A DNA stretch of 64,000 nucleotides from Asterias amurensis. Its lineage: Eukaryota; Echinodermata; Asteroidea; Forcipulatida; Asteriidae. The notes below the pieces were generated by a model that saw nothing but the letters and a program-made list of their open reading frames with translations, did not search any database and was not told the origin of the DNA. Made by a program: the position numbers and the translations under genes. Shown here piece after piece: positions 29,221 to 41,735 of the stretch (positions are counted from its first letter, which is position 1; each line of letters begins with the position of its first letter). The stretch lies in the NCBI RefSeq assembly GCF_032118995.1, contig NC_092663.1, positions 8,680,001 through 8,744,000 of the forward strand, given 5' to 3'.

Positions 29221-29460
29221 GGCCCAATTTCAATAGCTGCTAAGCACAATAATTTGCTAAGCATAAAATTTCTTCCTTGATAAAAATGAGATTACCAACC
29301 AAATTTCCATTCGTTGCTATTGCTTGTTACTGGTATTCAGCTGTTGTTTGCATATCCTGAAAATCATGTGGAAATTTGGTTGGTAATCCTGTTGTTATCA
29401 AGGAAGAAATTTCATGCTAAGTAAATTTTTGTGCTTAGCAGCTCTATGAATTTGGGCCCT
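29221..29460. repeat. Family F inverted-repeat element
   Basis: GGGCCCAATTTCAATAGCTG ... AAATTTCTTCCTTGATAA pairs with TTATCAAGGAAGAAATTTC ... TTTGGGCCCT. A second copy is at 58106-58348. Confidence 0.85.
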
Positions 29461-30520
29461 GCTTATTCAGATGACACTTCGATACACTAGACTTGTCTCA
29501 GCCTCTCATTTTAAACAAAGGCATGCTGCAATATAACCATGACTAGCAGAAAGTACAGCTTTGAGCTTTGAAGAGAAGAACTTGAACTTTTTGCTAAGCA
29601 GATCTGGGGACCAGCAGAACACAATGCACATAATGTGACAGTTTGGATGGTAACCTTTAGCTATATACTATGGTACTTACTAATCAGGCTTAGTGTACAT
29701 GTACCTGTAAAATAATATGTACCCGCCGCATGCACAGTATATCACCTTTACACTGCTTAGCAATTAACATTTTTGCTAAGGGTCAGAAATTAAACTTGCA
29801 GTGTCATTAATGTTCCCTCAATTAAATTGTGATAAAAAAAAATTCCATGTTATTTTATATAAGTGCGACTAAAAGAATAATTTTTTTAAACATTTATTCT
29901 GGAATTTCATTTTCCAAACACACACAAGCAATGCAGTGTAATTTTTTAAACACCATTGAATATTATTTAAGAAAAAAAAATTGTTACGAGGTTATTTGAA
30001 TTGTGTTACTTTCTAATCTTCTTTCTGTGAGTGTCTATGACACGTCAACACTTTAATTTTGTTTTTAATTTTGTGTATAAATGGAATTAAAATGCTATAT
30101 CAGACGACAAGTATTTGATTTGTTTCAATTATTTATTTGGCCAATCCGGAAAGACTATCTTCATGAAAACACAAGAGGTCGCCCTTCCGAAGAAAAAGGA
30201 GATTGTGATTTGCTAAATTCAAGACGTGAAGAGGGGCGATCGGCGCTCTCCTTTTCTTACTTAAATTTTACATTTTTAATATCCGGTTAAGCTTTATATT
30301 ATCTCAAAATGCACGCACTTGGTATGTCACAGGTAAGTGAAGTAGTTCAAACATTTCCTTTTTAGCGAAATTGTCCACTAGCTTAATTTTGTCGTGGGTG
30401 GAAACGCCAATTGGTTCAAAGAGATGACAAGGTTGAAAAACGCTATGTTTTGGTGGGTAGAACGTCCTTTTCCGACACCAGGTATTATGAGCCCCTTGTG
30501 TGTGGACGGGAAAATAGGTA

Positions 30521-31544
30521 CAGTCGTTTGACCAGTTCTGGATCACTTCTTGAATTCACATGGTTTTTTGTTGCAATCTCTTTGATATCTTAAACAAAAA
30601 AGTTTATCAGTTTACCTAAACATGTCATAAAACTCACCAAGTATTCACTGACAAAAAAAGATTAGTTCTTTTGAAGAGGCTTTGAGAAAAGTATCGTCAC
30701 CTGTTTGACCAGTTCAGGATCAGTTGAATCTATTCTGAATCAGTAGAGTGCCCTTTATTGCAAACCCATACTCCCATTCATAAAACTGTCTCTCAAGGAC
30801 ACGACACATCAGAGGTGTGTTGGCATGGACTTGGACTTCCTTTCTTTGGTGAATGTCATGCAAGTGTCTTCAATAGCAGCGCAAAAACCCAGCGACAAAA
30901 CCACAAAACAACAGCAAAGGCAAATGAAAAAGTGAAGCGAACCTAAAAAGCATTATTGACCCCTCCAAGCTTAATTTTCTCACAAAATAAAAAATCTACA
31001 AGAATTTGTTGAAGTAATGTTTCTCAAAATCAACTAAATAAACTTTCTACTGCAGTAGTATGATTTTACCAGACTTAGTAAGTTAGTGCGGCACCATTTG
31101 ACGCAATGAGATGTTAAGTGATCCCGAACTGGTCAAGGGTAAGTTGCCCCCTCAAAGAAGATTTTGATAACTTTGTCTCCTCAAAGAAACAAGATGACTG
31201 CACAGTAATTACAGGAATGTTTTTTACACATTCTTATCATTTTACATAAATATTTTTTGCCCCGGCACTCCAATTCTAAAGGTAAGAAGTTTTAACAGTG
31301 TTTTTCAACCAACATTTTTCAACAAAAAAATGACAAATTTTGCAGACAACCTTCAGGAAAACGGCCATAATTTATTTGCTGATGATGTTTGGCACCTTAT
31401 TTTGGGTTTGTTGGTTTAATGGATGTTAATCTTCACATTTATCAACAGAAATTGGTAATAATGAGAAATGATATAATTATTTGGTTATTGCAAAGTTGAA
31501 GTGATCCCGAACTGGTCAATGATCCCGAACTGGTCAAATGACTG
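30521..31544. mobile_element. Tc1/mariner-like non-autonomous element, about 1.02 kb
   Basis: Terminal inverted repeats begin CAGTCGTTTGACCAGTTC and end GAACTGGTCAAATGACTG, each immediately flanked outside by TA. The right TIR carries an extra tandem unit (TGATCCCGAACTGGTCAA twice). Subterminal copies of the same word occur at about 30705 (inverted) and 31124. TA flanks and a CAGT start are typical of Tc1/mariner. No transposase frame is present, so it would depend on enzyme in trans. Confidence 0.75.
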
Positions 31545-32133
31545 TATTCTTTCCAGTCGCTGCTAAAGTGCTATACATTTAAATTCGGCATCCTTAAAGT
31601 TCCTCGAAGCATTCACAAGCAATTTAGTTGTGAATGCAGTACCAGTGTTGCAAAATTAAAAACCTGCCACCACCACTTGTCCACTCATTTTGTTTTTCCA
31701 TTTTACGGGTTTTTTTACCAGATAAGGATAAGGATATCTCATTCTTGAGTAAGTTAGAAACTGTTTTATTTCAGAAAACAGAAACTTTTCCTGTGCAAAA
31801 AAAAGCAACAGTTAAAGTTTAAGTAAAATGGGGCCTCGTCAATTCAACTGGAATTTCAAGGATGCTATTTTGATAAAAAAATGAGATAACAAAAAATAAA
31901 ACTCACATTATTTTAGTCACCTACCTTTAACAATTACAGGGGGCTGTTTGTCAATAGTAACAGTACAACCAAAAAGGCTTGAATTTGTTTCTTTCTTTTT
32001 GGTAAAATTAAAACTGAACAAAAATGAAAGATACACAATTTTTTTAGATATTTTTTTTTATATGTAAAGTACTCTCCTTTTCTGGTGGAGTTTATAAATC
32101 TTTGAATACTATTCAATTGTATTCCCACCACAG

Positions 32134-32273
32134 CGATTAAACTCGTCAGCAATCCCTCCAGCCAACCAGTCGACAGTCGCTGCCCTTGCCCAAGTTGAAC
32201 GTGAAAAAGTCTTCCAGTGGATAATCGAGTTGGCGAGTCCAGAATCAAGAGAAAATGCTCTGCTTGAACTAAG
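32134..32273 (+). CDS. CNOT9: CNOT9 first visible exon
   Basis: After TTCCCACCACAG, phase 0 in. Encodes [20 protein letters not shown] then [17 protein letters not shown]. The frame upstream reaches a stop at 32095 with no ATG, so a short separate 5' exon is required. The first 14 or so residues are poorly conserved in the family. Confidence 0.92.
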
Positions 32274-35200
32274 GTATTGATTAGCAAAAATGAGAATGAG
32301 ATCTGTGTAAATTTTAAGATGGCCTCGCAGCGTAAGCTGGATGACTTTTTTTGGAAAACGGAAAAGATTGGAAGATGATATAACAGTATTTCGTACAGAT
32401 TCAGTTAGTGCTGAGAATGAAACTGTACCTGAGACTATCGAGACAGTTACTCCACCTTTAAAGTTCAGTTCAACTTCATCGCGGCGGGATTACAACAAGC
32501 AAACAGCAGAAACTATTTCACAAACAGTCTGTTCACAACAAATTCATCACAATTATTTTGTATTAACACATTTTTGTTATAATAATTGTAATTATACTTA
32601 AAGGCAGTGGACACTATTGGTAATTACTCAAAATATTTATTAGCATAAAACCTTTCTTGGTGACGAGTAATAGGGAGAGGTTGATGGTATAAAACATTGT
32701 GAGAAACGGCTCCCTCTGAAGTGCCATAGTTTTCGAGAAAGAAGTAATTTTCCACGAATTTGATTTTGAGACCTCAGATTTAGAACTTGAGGTCTCAAAA
32801 TCAACCATCTAAACGCACACAACTTCGTATGACAAGGGTGTTTTTTCCTTTCATTATTATCTCGCAAGTTCGATGACGAATTGAGCTCAAATTTTCACAG
32901 GTTTGTTATTTTATGCATATGTTGAGATACACCAACTGTGAAGGCTAGTCTTTGACAATTACCAATAGTGTCCACTGCCTTTAAAAATTGTGATTCTTGG
33001 ATCTTACATGTACATAATGTGCATTTGGCACGATTGGAATGTTAATATTTAGCCCTGAAAACAATCCTTACAACAAAGTATGTGCGCACTGCTCGCAATC
33101 TCTGACCCCAGTTTAAATTCAGCTGCGCCCACCACTAAAAATGTCCTAGCTACAACACTGGTCATCAGAGTGTGGGTTTGAATATCCCGGTCATGACACT
33201 TGTGCCCTTGTCCCTTGAACAAGGCGCTATAATATAACCATAATTACTTGGTAAAAAATTGGGAAGGTAGATCTTTCCGCTCTACTAGTGGATGATATAC
33301 CCATGCCTACATCCGTTTCTAGTGGAGCCTGTTTCAGCCCTGTTTCAGGAGTAGGTAGCATCATGCAACTGTCACCAAAATTGGGCATGTGGCTTTTTTT
33401 TAAAGCTTGACTACATGTACCCACATCAAGGGGTAAGCCTGTTTCAGCTATGTTTCTAGTTGCGATAACGTAACCCTCCTGCCGACGGCCTAGCCAGAGG
33501 GTTACGAAGCAAACGCAATGTGTGCAGGGCGAAATCGTTAAAAACGTACAATTTCGTTAGCTAGTCAGCAGATTTGCTCCATTTTTACCACTTTTGAAAA
33601 TCATGTCACAAATTCTAGAAACACGAACTTGATCTTCAATGTCTAATGAATCCTACAATATCACTCAAAACACCATTAAGGAAATAATTTTAAGAAAAGG
33701 CACAAAAACTTACCAGATTCCCGAGCGAAAGACCCAGGTTGAAAATTTGTGCCACCCTACATGAGCTATGTGCATAGTTGAATTGTTTCAAAATGGTTGA
33801 CCAACCTGCTGAAAACGCACCAAGAGTAGGAGGGTTAACAAACATTCTGGTTGGAGGAACCAAGTTGGAGAGATTTATGAATTTATTTTTCAAACTTGTG
33901 GCAAGCATCGCTGTCTTTTTTTCAAAACTTTTTTTCCCCCCCCATTTTAGTAAAAAGCGAGAGATTGTTCCTGACTTGGCGCCCATGCTATGGAACTCCT
34001 TTGGAACAGTAGCCGTCCTCCTTCAAGAAATTGTCAACATTTATCCATTCATCAACCCACCAGCCCTAACAGTAAGTTTGGCATCAATTTCCATTGCCCC
34101 AAATAACGAATGTCACTATGCATTGTAAAATTTATTAAAATAAAAATCACCTTCAGACAATAAAAAGGCAGGCTTTGTGCTTAATTTTGATGGATTCACG
34201 ACAGGGTAATAACCTAACTTAAGTTTTTTAGTGACTAACCAGCATGACCACTCCACTTGCTGTTTTACTAGTCAGCCAGCATCCATATACATACATACAT
34301 GTGCATGTTTCATATTAAACGGAATGCTTTCCAACAAGTAAAACCAAACATAATTTAGTCATCAAATGTTTTAAAATATACATTGTATATTCAATTCCAA
34401 ATCTCTTGTACAAAAAAGTGAAGCAAACTTAAAGATGCTGTCAGATTTTGTGCCGATTTGACCCCAAAATTTGGATTTAAAATTCAATAGGTATTTTGAT
34501 GGGGGATGAGAAAGTTACAAGCTTTCATTTGAGCCATTGCTCGAAAAAGTCCGCCAATTATTAGTAGCAATGAAATAAAGTGCTCAAAATTAGTTTTTGT
34601 CGGGATCCCGACAATATATCACGTGACCAATTCTTAGGTGTTTTATAAGAAACGTTTAAAAATGTTGTCATGGTTCCTGACCATTAAAAGTAAAAGTTAA
34701 ACTTTTTTTCGTTAGAGCGGGTGATACTCTTTGAAACACCATTCACTCAAAAAAAATCTTTTTTTTAATGTTTGGGGCCAAAAATCTGACAGCATCTCTA
34801 AAATAACATCCATAAACAAAATCGTGAGTTCCGAGTTACGTGGGGATTTTACTTGAATTTAGGTCCACGCTGTGTTACCGGAGTAGGATTGATTCAGAAT
34901 TCAGACATTGAACCTTGACCCCCATATTTGTTTCATTCTAGGCTCATCAGTCTAACCGTGTGTGCAATGCCTTGGCCCTACTACAATGTGTCGCCTCCCA
35001 CCCGGAAACAAGATCAGCTTTTCTGCAAGGTTAGTTCCTCCAGCCTCATTCTTTAATCCTTTACCTCGAGAACTCAATAAAATCATTCCTAAGATTGGTT
35101 TTACTGTCCAACTATGATATAATGTGGTGAATGCGTCTACAGTACACAGTCAACCCTCCTACTGTCTGACCAATCAACATCAGTCGTGTTTTCGGATGAT

Positions 35201-38200
35201 ATATGAACTATGCTATCCTGCAATATGACTTAATGCAATGCATGTATCTAGACAAAACATACATGTACCATAATTTCCTGCAGTTAAGGTGCTCGGCGGG
35301 TAGGTTGCAGTGGACCAATATCACAGAAGCCGTGTTGAAGCCACTGACCTTGTTACTATAATAAGCAAAGAGTTCCCACGGTCAACTCACTATCATAATA
35401 CCCGCACCACCACCACGGACGCTCAGCGAGCATGACAGGGTCCAAAGGTCGTGATAAGGGAAGTGCGTGATTGGACGTCAAAATGAATAACTCATTTGCT
35501 TCACATCCTGTGTTGTCTGATAGGTCTGACGAAATATATACATATTCGTGAGCTGCATACTAGCATGACGGAGAGCCCCCCCATTTTTTTCCAATAGTGG
35601 AATTTTTTTTCATGAAACACATTAAACCCGGAAGTTACAGACCCGACAAGGCTGTCGGCCTGACGGCCTCCGCATGCGGTTAGTGGTACGAGTGCGGATG
35701 ACTTGTGTGCAGTGTAGTCGTACGATGTGACAGTGTGTATATATGGGTTGGTCGTGCGGTGTGATCACATGCACCATGCACAGTGTATACGAATGGGTTG
35801 ACAGAGGCATCTTTTCGGGGCAAAATGCGACTGCCTTGAGCAAGGCTAGAAATTACGGTACACAACTCCTGAGCACAGTCCTACTCATGCAGTTGAATGG
35901 TCTCAAACGGTTGGTCATTGTCTTGAAAGAGTACAAATGAGAGTGTTTTCTTTTAAAAAACTGTTGTTTGCTTATATGTGGTGTACTTTTTGATGTAGTT
36001 GTTTTGAGGTCTGAAATCTTCAATTGTTTTATTTTCTGTTGCAGCCCATATTCCATTATTTCTGTACCCATTCCTACACACTGTAAGCAAGACGAGACAG
36101 TTTGAATATCTGCGACTCACAAGCTTAGGGGTCATCGGAGCTTTAGTCAAGGTGAGTCTAGGAATTTTAATCATCAATAAATCAATTGAACAGTTTCCTT
36201 TATGGACATTGAAGACAAATAACGAAATAAATGACAAATATTGTAATCCAATAAAAAGGCGTGTTTTGGTGACCAAGACCAGAAACAAGTTTATGGCGTC
36301 AAAATGGCTTTAAGTCCCACACAAAGCAATAATGGTTAAGTGTCTTGCTTAAGGATGAAGGTGTCATGACCGGGACTCGAACCCAATTCCCTGCTGATCA
36401 GAAACACCAGAGCTCGAGTACAGTACACTTGGCCACGACACCCCACAATAAAACAACATTTTTGTATGGAAATGAGTGTTTCTTTTTGAAAGCAGTACAA
36501 AGGTTAACTTGTCAGAAATACAAACACTGAAGGTTTTTTAGGAGATATGACAGTTCCAACCTATAATTATTCTGGGTGTCGGTGAAGACTAGGCCGAGAA
36601 GACTTGTTGGAGAAGATAAAACGAGTCAAGCCAAGTCCTGAGATGAAATCTGTTGTTGTTTTCAGACTGATGAACCAGAAGTCATCAACTTCCTGCTGAC
36701 GACAGAGATCATTCCTCTGTGCCTCAGAATCATGGAAAGTGGAAGCGAGCTCTCAAAAACGGTAAAGTCTGTTTGGTTCTTTCTTTGTTTCTTTGGTTGT
36801 TTCTTTGTTTGTGTTTCAGAGCTGTATTTTTTAGTGTTCTGTTTTGGAGCTTTTTATCAATGTTTTTGGCATGTAAATTTTCCATTTTAATCTTTGCAAA
36901 GGACAAATAAATTATTGAATAATAATGAATATTGAGAGAGCTGCACAAGTTTACGATTAGAAGCCTTTTTGTTTCTCACAATGTTTTATACTACAAACCT
37001 CTCCCCATTACTTGTTACCAAGTAAGGTTTTATGCTAACAATTATTTAGAGTATTCACCAATAGTGTCCAGTGTCTTTAAGACTGATCAGGGTAAATCAA
37101 GTCCCCTCATTTTTTAACTTTGTTTCCTGTTCAGGTGGCGACGTTCATCCTGCAGAAGATTCTTCTGGATGAGACAGGGCTCTCTTATATCTGCCAAACC
37201 TACGAGAGATTCTCACATGTCGCTATGATCTTGGTACGTAGAAATCCTCACTGGCATTTTGGCCATGAGTTTAAAATTATGAACTTTCTCCACATGCTTC
37301 ATGGTTAGCAGCGCTGTGGAATGGAAATCACACAGTATGCACCAAATCGGCTGTTAAGCAGCGCTATTAACTTGGGCCCAGATTTTAGGCCTAGACAACA
37401 AGCCAATATGCTTCAATTACTCATCGCTTATGAGCTTTTGAGGTTGTGAATTGCTGTTGTGAGCTGATGCGATTTTTTTAATGCTCTACGAAAGACTGGG
37501 GTCCAATTTCATGGCTCTGCTTACCACCAAATTATGCGCAGAATGCCTAGTAACCTGTGAAATACACTTGATGGTAGAATTCCCTGCAGCCGATATCACG
37601 AAACGCTAGGATTAATCCTATCTCAAGTTAGGACGAGTGAACTTTGGATGTGTTCCATGCCTCCTAACGTGTATGAATACGGAACTGAACTTGTCCTAGG
37701 AAGAGATTAGTGAAATCGACGGCTGCATTCTTAAGCACCAATTCTTTGCTTACGGTAAGCAGAGTAATGAAAATTTGTAGGATACCAGTTACAGATTCTA
37801 CTTGAGAAATGGCATAAATATTTTGGTAAGCATAATTTTGTTATGTTTAGGTATTTTTTGTGTTTAAACAGCTCTGTGAGATTGGGCCCAGAGATAGATA
37901 CTTTACACTTTATATTTTGTTAATTTCCTGCAGTGTAAAATGGTGATGACTCTTGCTAAGGAGCCCTCGGCTAGACTCCTGAAGCATGTTGTGCGCTGTT
38001 ACCTCAGACTCTCTGATAATCCAAGGTAAGCTATCTGTGTCTAAGCAACTGAATCAAGTTGAAATTGACAAGGTTTATGGATAACAACTGTGTGATTTAA
38101 TTCTCGTCCAAGGGAAGTGTTGGTTCTAGATTGAGAAATGTTAAGACTCTGCAACATACTAACCCCAGCTGTTCACGGTCAGTGATGCACCAAAATTTGT

Positions 38201-38737
38201 TCATCTGCATGTCAACCCCAGTTCTTTTTAGTCAAAATGCCCCAAAGTTTAAATTTGTCCAAAATGTTTTGTGTACTTGTGTGTAAGATTTGACTAAACT
38301 AGCCAAGCTGCCCCACTATCTTCACATGTTGGCTGTTTATTCTTCAGTTGGAGATAAGGTTACAAATTCAAACACTTTTCAAAGAATGTTAAGTGTTTGT
38401 GGAAAGGCCCAGAATTACATCGTTGGGAGGGCAAGGCCATTTTCATTTTGCAAAGGGTACTGCCATTGCAGACCAGGGCGTCGGAGGCCATTGTCTACTT
38501 GTAATTCCAGTCCCAGGAACATGTCACTGGAGCTCTGGAGTTAAACTAATTTGTGTGTGATATTTTAGGGCAAGAGAAGCACTACGCCAATGCCTCCCAG
38601 ACCAACTCAAGGACAACACCTTTGTACCCGTTCTGAAAGATGACACCTCCACTAAACGCTGGCTCGGCCAGCTCATCAAAAACCTAACTGAAACCGGTGT
38701 GCCCGACCCAAGAGGTATACCCCTTCCCCCGCAATGA
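32134..38737 (+). CDS. CNOT9: CCR4-NOT transcription complex subunit 9 (start exon not found)
   Basis: Exons: 32134-32273, 33951-34071, 34942-35029, 36045-36151, 36666-36761, 37135-37233, 37934-38025, 38569-38737, all GT/AG with matching phases. They give about 303 residues plus a few missing at the start; the human protein is 299. The sequence follows CNOT9 throughout: [131 protein letters not shown] and a terminal [13 protein letters not shown]9 is the armadillo-repeat subunit that binds CNOT1 and has hydrophobic pockets for GW182 and other tryptophan-bearing repressors in mRNA deadenylation. The first visible exon has no in-frame ATG, so the start is upstream and unlocated. Confidence 0.96.
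32319..32598 (+). pseudogene. Frameshifted ORF remnant, transposon-protein-like N-terminus
   Basis: An ATG at 32319 opens [11 protein letters not shown], interrupted at a run of seven T; the next frame continues [14 protein letters not shown] and stays open to about 32598. The MA-x-x-RKLDDFF start followed by a basic KR cluster resembles the N-termini of several hAT/ZMYM-type transposon-derived proteins, but this is weak. A family A element abuts its 3' end. It lies 46 bp after a CNOT9 splice donor. Confidence 0.35.
32598..32984 (-). repeat. Family A inverted-repeat element, full length
   Basis: TTAAAGGCAGTGGACAC to GTGTCCACTGCCTTTAA, about 387 bp, same orientation as 18190 and 57057. In the first CNOT9 intron seen here. 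Confidence 0.9.
33165..33440 (+). mobile_element. tRNA-derived SINE, body
   Basis: Starts inside the B-box region (AGAGTGTGGGTTTGAATATCCC), then follows the body shared with 45700 and 58838: GACACTTGTGCCC, AATTGGGAAGGTAG, CTGCTCTAC-like, CCATGCCTACATCCG, and a GGTAAGCCTGTTTCAGC end. Confidence 0.65.
34430..34802 (+). repeat. Family E inverted-repeat element
   Basis: TTAAAGATGCTGTCAGATTT to AAATCTGACAGCATCTCTAAA. The centre is a palindrome around GTCGGGATCCCGAC. The inverted sister copy is at 61087-61465. In a CNOT9 intron. Confidence 0.9.
36335..36445 (-). mobile_element. tRNA-derived SINE, head region
   Basis: Minus strand reads GTGTCGTGGCCAAGTG ... GAGCTCTGGTGTTTCTGATCAG ... GGGTTCGAGTCCCGG, the tRNA-like head shared with 54899 and 58838. 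In a CNOT9 intron. Confidence 0.65.
36960..37081 (+). repeat. Family A fragment (right end)
   Basis: Right-hand quarter of family A, from GTTTCTCACAATGTTTTATAC to GTGTCCAGTGTCTTTAA. It ends about 53 bp before the CNOT9 exon at 37135. Confidence 0.75.
37590..37728. repeat. Family H inverted-repeat element, shortened
   Basis: CGATATCACGAAACGCTAGG ... AGTGAAATCGACGGCTG, matching 27330-27495 with the inner arm partly deleted. In a CNOT9 intron. Confidence 0.7.
38569..38737 (+). CDS. CNOT9: CNOT9 terminal coding exon
   Basis: After GATATTTTAG (phase 2). Encodes [20 protein letters not shown] and [20 protein letters not shown] then GIPLPPQ and TGA, essentially the vertebrate C-terminus. Confidence 0.96.
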
Positions 38738-38883
38738 AAGTGACCGGACAGGTTCCATTTTGAATGGAGAGAGTTCAGCAATACGCAATGAAACAAATAA
38801 CCAGCTCCCATTTTCAGAAATGGATGCATGTTCGGCTGCTGTCTATGAAACGGTAAAGAGCTGTGTTGTTTTGGGTTTTTGTG

Positions 38884-39124
38884 TATTAAGGGCCTTGTCA
38901 CACAGGGAACTTTTTTCCAAGGAACCTGGAAAAAAAACGACTGCACTGCAATCTTACTGTCAAATTGTATGAATGTTTCTGCTTTTTGGCCCTTTTGGAG
39001 GGTCTCAAAAGCCGTACACAATGTAAGCTCAAAGGAACGTTTCTCTTGGCATTTAAGTTCCAAGTATCCAGTTGACAACCAGAAAAGTCTGCTAGACCAC
39101 AACATTGAGAACGGCCCTGCCTGA
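38884..39124. repeat. Inverted-repeat element in CNOT9 3' region
   Basis: Starts AAGGGCCTTGTCACACAGGG and ends GAGAACGGCCCTGCCTGA; a related start (AAGGGCCTTGTCACACGAGG) occurs at about 28670. The arms pair imperfectly. Confidence 0.5.
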
Positions 39125-39297
39125 AGGAAAAGTGTGCATAAACAGTTTGAACATTAATTTTGAACTTAGCATTGGTCCAACAGCATGTATGCCCACCGGA
39201 TCACTTATCCTATCGATTTAGACTGTTCAAACCAATCAGACTTTTGAGACATGTACATGTTTTATAAGACGGTCCCTAAGTTGGTTGTAAACATTGA

Positions 39298-39303
39298 AAT
39301 AAA
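39298..39303 (+). terminator. CNOT9: Candidate polyadenylation signal of CNOT9
   Basis: First canonical AATAAA found after the CNOT9 stop, about 560 nt downstream. Using it would place the inverted repeat at 38884 in the 3' UTR. Position alone supports this. Confidence 0.4.
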
Positions 39304-39727
39304 ATACAAGCTTCATTAAGTAGGCAAGTGGTACTAAGTTAAAAGCTGAAAATAGTAAATTTGAAGAAGTCATTACAGGGCTCGAATTTGAGGAAACATT
39401 TACAAAACTGCGGTGGCTTGTAGCTCCAAACTTTTACTGGAACAGAGAATGTGTCACAAGACCCAGAAAAATGAGAAGAACAATATCTACACAGTTTCAC
39501 ATCTTTGATGTTTTTTGAAGAAGCACCAAGAGAAGATTTATCTCTTTTGTTTATTGGTATTACTTCAATAATCAATGGAATTGAAAGATATTTGTATTTA
39601 CCAGTTTAATTTAAAAATGCAGTGAGGTTATGCAAGTCAAAAACAAAATCGCTGGACTTATATGCTCGATAGTTTTTTGGCCTATTGCTTAAATCACTGC
39701 CCTCAGGCCTGCAGTCCAGTCTCAATT

Positions 39728-40151
39728 TAAAGGATTCGGGTACTTTTTCAAAATGTCCACAGATTTACATTAAATTTACAGGGTTTGAAGATAATGATAG
39801 TGGAAAGCTTCCCTTCAAATATTACTAACTAAGGTTGTGTAGTTTTTGAGAAATAAGTAAAACAAGTTACAAAATAATTTTTGTCTCAGGAAGACGAAAA
39901 TTATTTTAGCATGTAAAATCCCATTAACCAATTATGATATTATACCAAAACCATAGCATAGCTGGTTAATACAATTTTACATGCTAAAACTGATACAAAA
40001 ACTATTTGTTTTACTTGTTTCTCAAAAATTACAGCGCCTCTGTAAGTAAAAGAGAAGCTTTCCACTATCATTGTCATCAAACTGTAAGTTAAATGTAAAT
40101 CTGTGGTCATTGTGTTTTGTGTTAGGAAAAAGTACATAGACACTTTAAAGC
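39728..40151. repeat. Family C inverted-repeat element
   Basis: TTAAAGGATTCGGGTACTTT ... AAAAAGTACATAGACACTTTAAAG. The left half (ACAGATTTACATTAAATTTACAG, GTGGAAAGCTTCCC) pairs with the right half. A fragment of the same family runs about 48330-48556. Confidence 0.8.
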
Positions 40152-41355
40152 CCTGTCTCTGGAAGGTTTCCTTATTAAAGGGCTACTGTCTCAGGCCATT
40201 GTCAATTTCTACTGTGAACACTTCAAGGGGACCAAGGCAATGATTAGGGGTATAGGTGTGATTGCCTCTGCAGCCTCCGTGAAGAATTTCATCTGGAATT
40301 TTCTAGAGACTAGTGTAAAAAGGAAACTTCAGAGGAACAGAAAAGTTTTGAATTTATCACAATTTCAAACCAGACAAGAAAGTGGCTCATCTGTTCTCTA
40401 AAGATTTCAGAAATTGACTTAAAAATATGTACATACATACAGAGGTGGAAATAAGAAATGTTTTTTAAGTGCAGTTTAAAGTAAATTTGGTCATCAAGTG
40501 GGGGCCATAGGTAACTTTTAAAAAATGTAAATAGATTGTAAATATTTTCCGTAGCACATGTTTGCTACCGACGTTTTCCGTGATCCAATGGAGTCATGGT
40601 TTGAGAGAATATGTGGAATGCATTTTAAAACACCAAGAGCAGTGTAGTTTTTTTACACTGAACATTGATTGTTTGGTCCCTTGAAGCCATGCTTCAGGTG
40701 TTTATGAAGTTTTTCACCATATCGGGGGCACCTGACTTTCTTCATCAATTTTTTCTAAATCTAAAAAGATACATGTACAAATGTTTAACGAGTTAAAACA
40801 CCAGAAGAATGACAAGAAAATATTCCCAACTCTTCTTGGGGGTTCTTGAAAGATAGTTGAACCATTTCAAAGTAGAAAAAATAACCTACTGTTTTTGTTT
40901 TAGATATCTTTTGGCAATACGGTGGGAAAGAAGTGTGCAAGCGTTTGTTCACCCCTCAAAGCATCATACGTGATTGCTCGGCTGGTCACCAATTTCACTA
41001 AGCATGATTTGTTGTGCTAATCACACATGCATGTTCACACTTTATAGGGTAGGGTCAGTTGTTGAGATATTGTTTGTGGGGTTCTGAGGTTGTTGTGAAT
41101 TTTATGTATCAGTTAACATTGAAAGGGAAGCATTTAATATATGAGAACAAAAATCGAACTCTGGCAAGTGCCTTTTAGCACCTGGGTCAAATTGCATTAA
41201 GCTTCTAGAGCAGAAAATGTTGCTTACAATTTTTTGCTAAGCAAAAAATAAGCTGGAGACCAGTTACAAATGGTACTTGTGACATAGTATTATGACTGCC
41301 AACCTTATGCTGCAGCTGGTAAGCATACTTTTGTTGTTCTTGGCTACTTTTTGTG
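40152..41355. other. No gene seen
   Basis: Unique-looking AT-rich sequence between CNOT9 and the ankyrin gene. No exon, RNA gene or clear repeat end found. Confidence 0.5.
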
Positions 41356-41735
41356 CTTGAATGCACTGGACACATTTGGTTCTCAAAGACAAGTATTCTT
41401 ACTTGGTGTATCCCAAAAATTGATAAAATAACAAACCTGTGAAAACTTGGGCTCAATTGGTCACCAAAGTTGCATGAAAATAATGAAAGAAGAAACACTC
41501 TTGTTACACAATAATTGGTGTGCTTTCAGATGCATGAGAAAGGCTTCAGGCCTGAAGTCTCTCTGAGACTCAAATATTAGCTCTTTCTCAAATTAGCTCT
41601 TTCTCAAAAATTATGTTACTTCAACGGGAGTTGTTTCGCACAATGTTTTGTACTTCGATACTCTCCATTGCTCGTTGCCAAATAGGTCTTCATGCTAATA
41701 TGAGTAATTACCAATTGTGTCCAGCGCCTTTAAGG
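41356..41735 (+). repeat. Family A inverted-repeat element, diverged
   Basis: TGAATGCACTGGACACATTT to GTGTCCAGCGCCTTTAAG with the AACAAACCTGTGAAAACTTG core. It has an internal direct repeat (TTAGCTCTTTCTCAAA twice). Confidence 0.75.

Noticed and set aside
38290..38544. 84-codon ORF between CNOT9 exons
   Set aside because: Within the last CNOT9 intron, no similarity to any known segment and no matching acceptor/donor pair.
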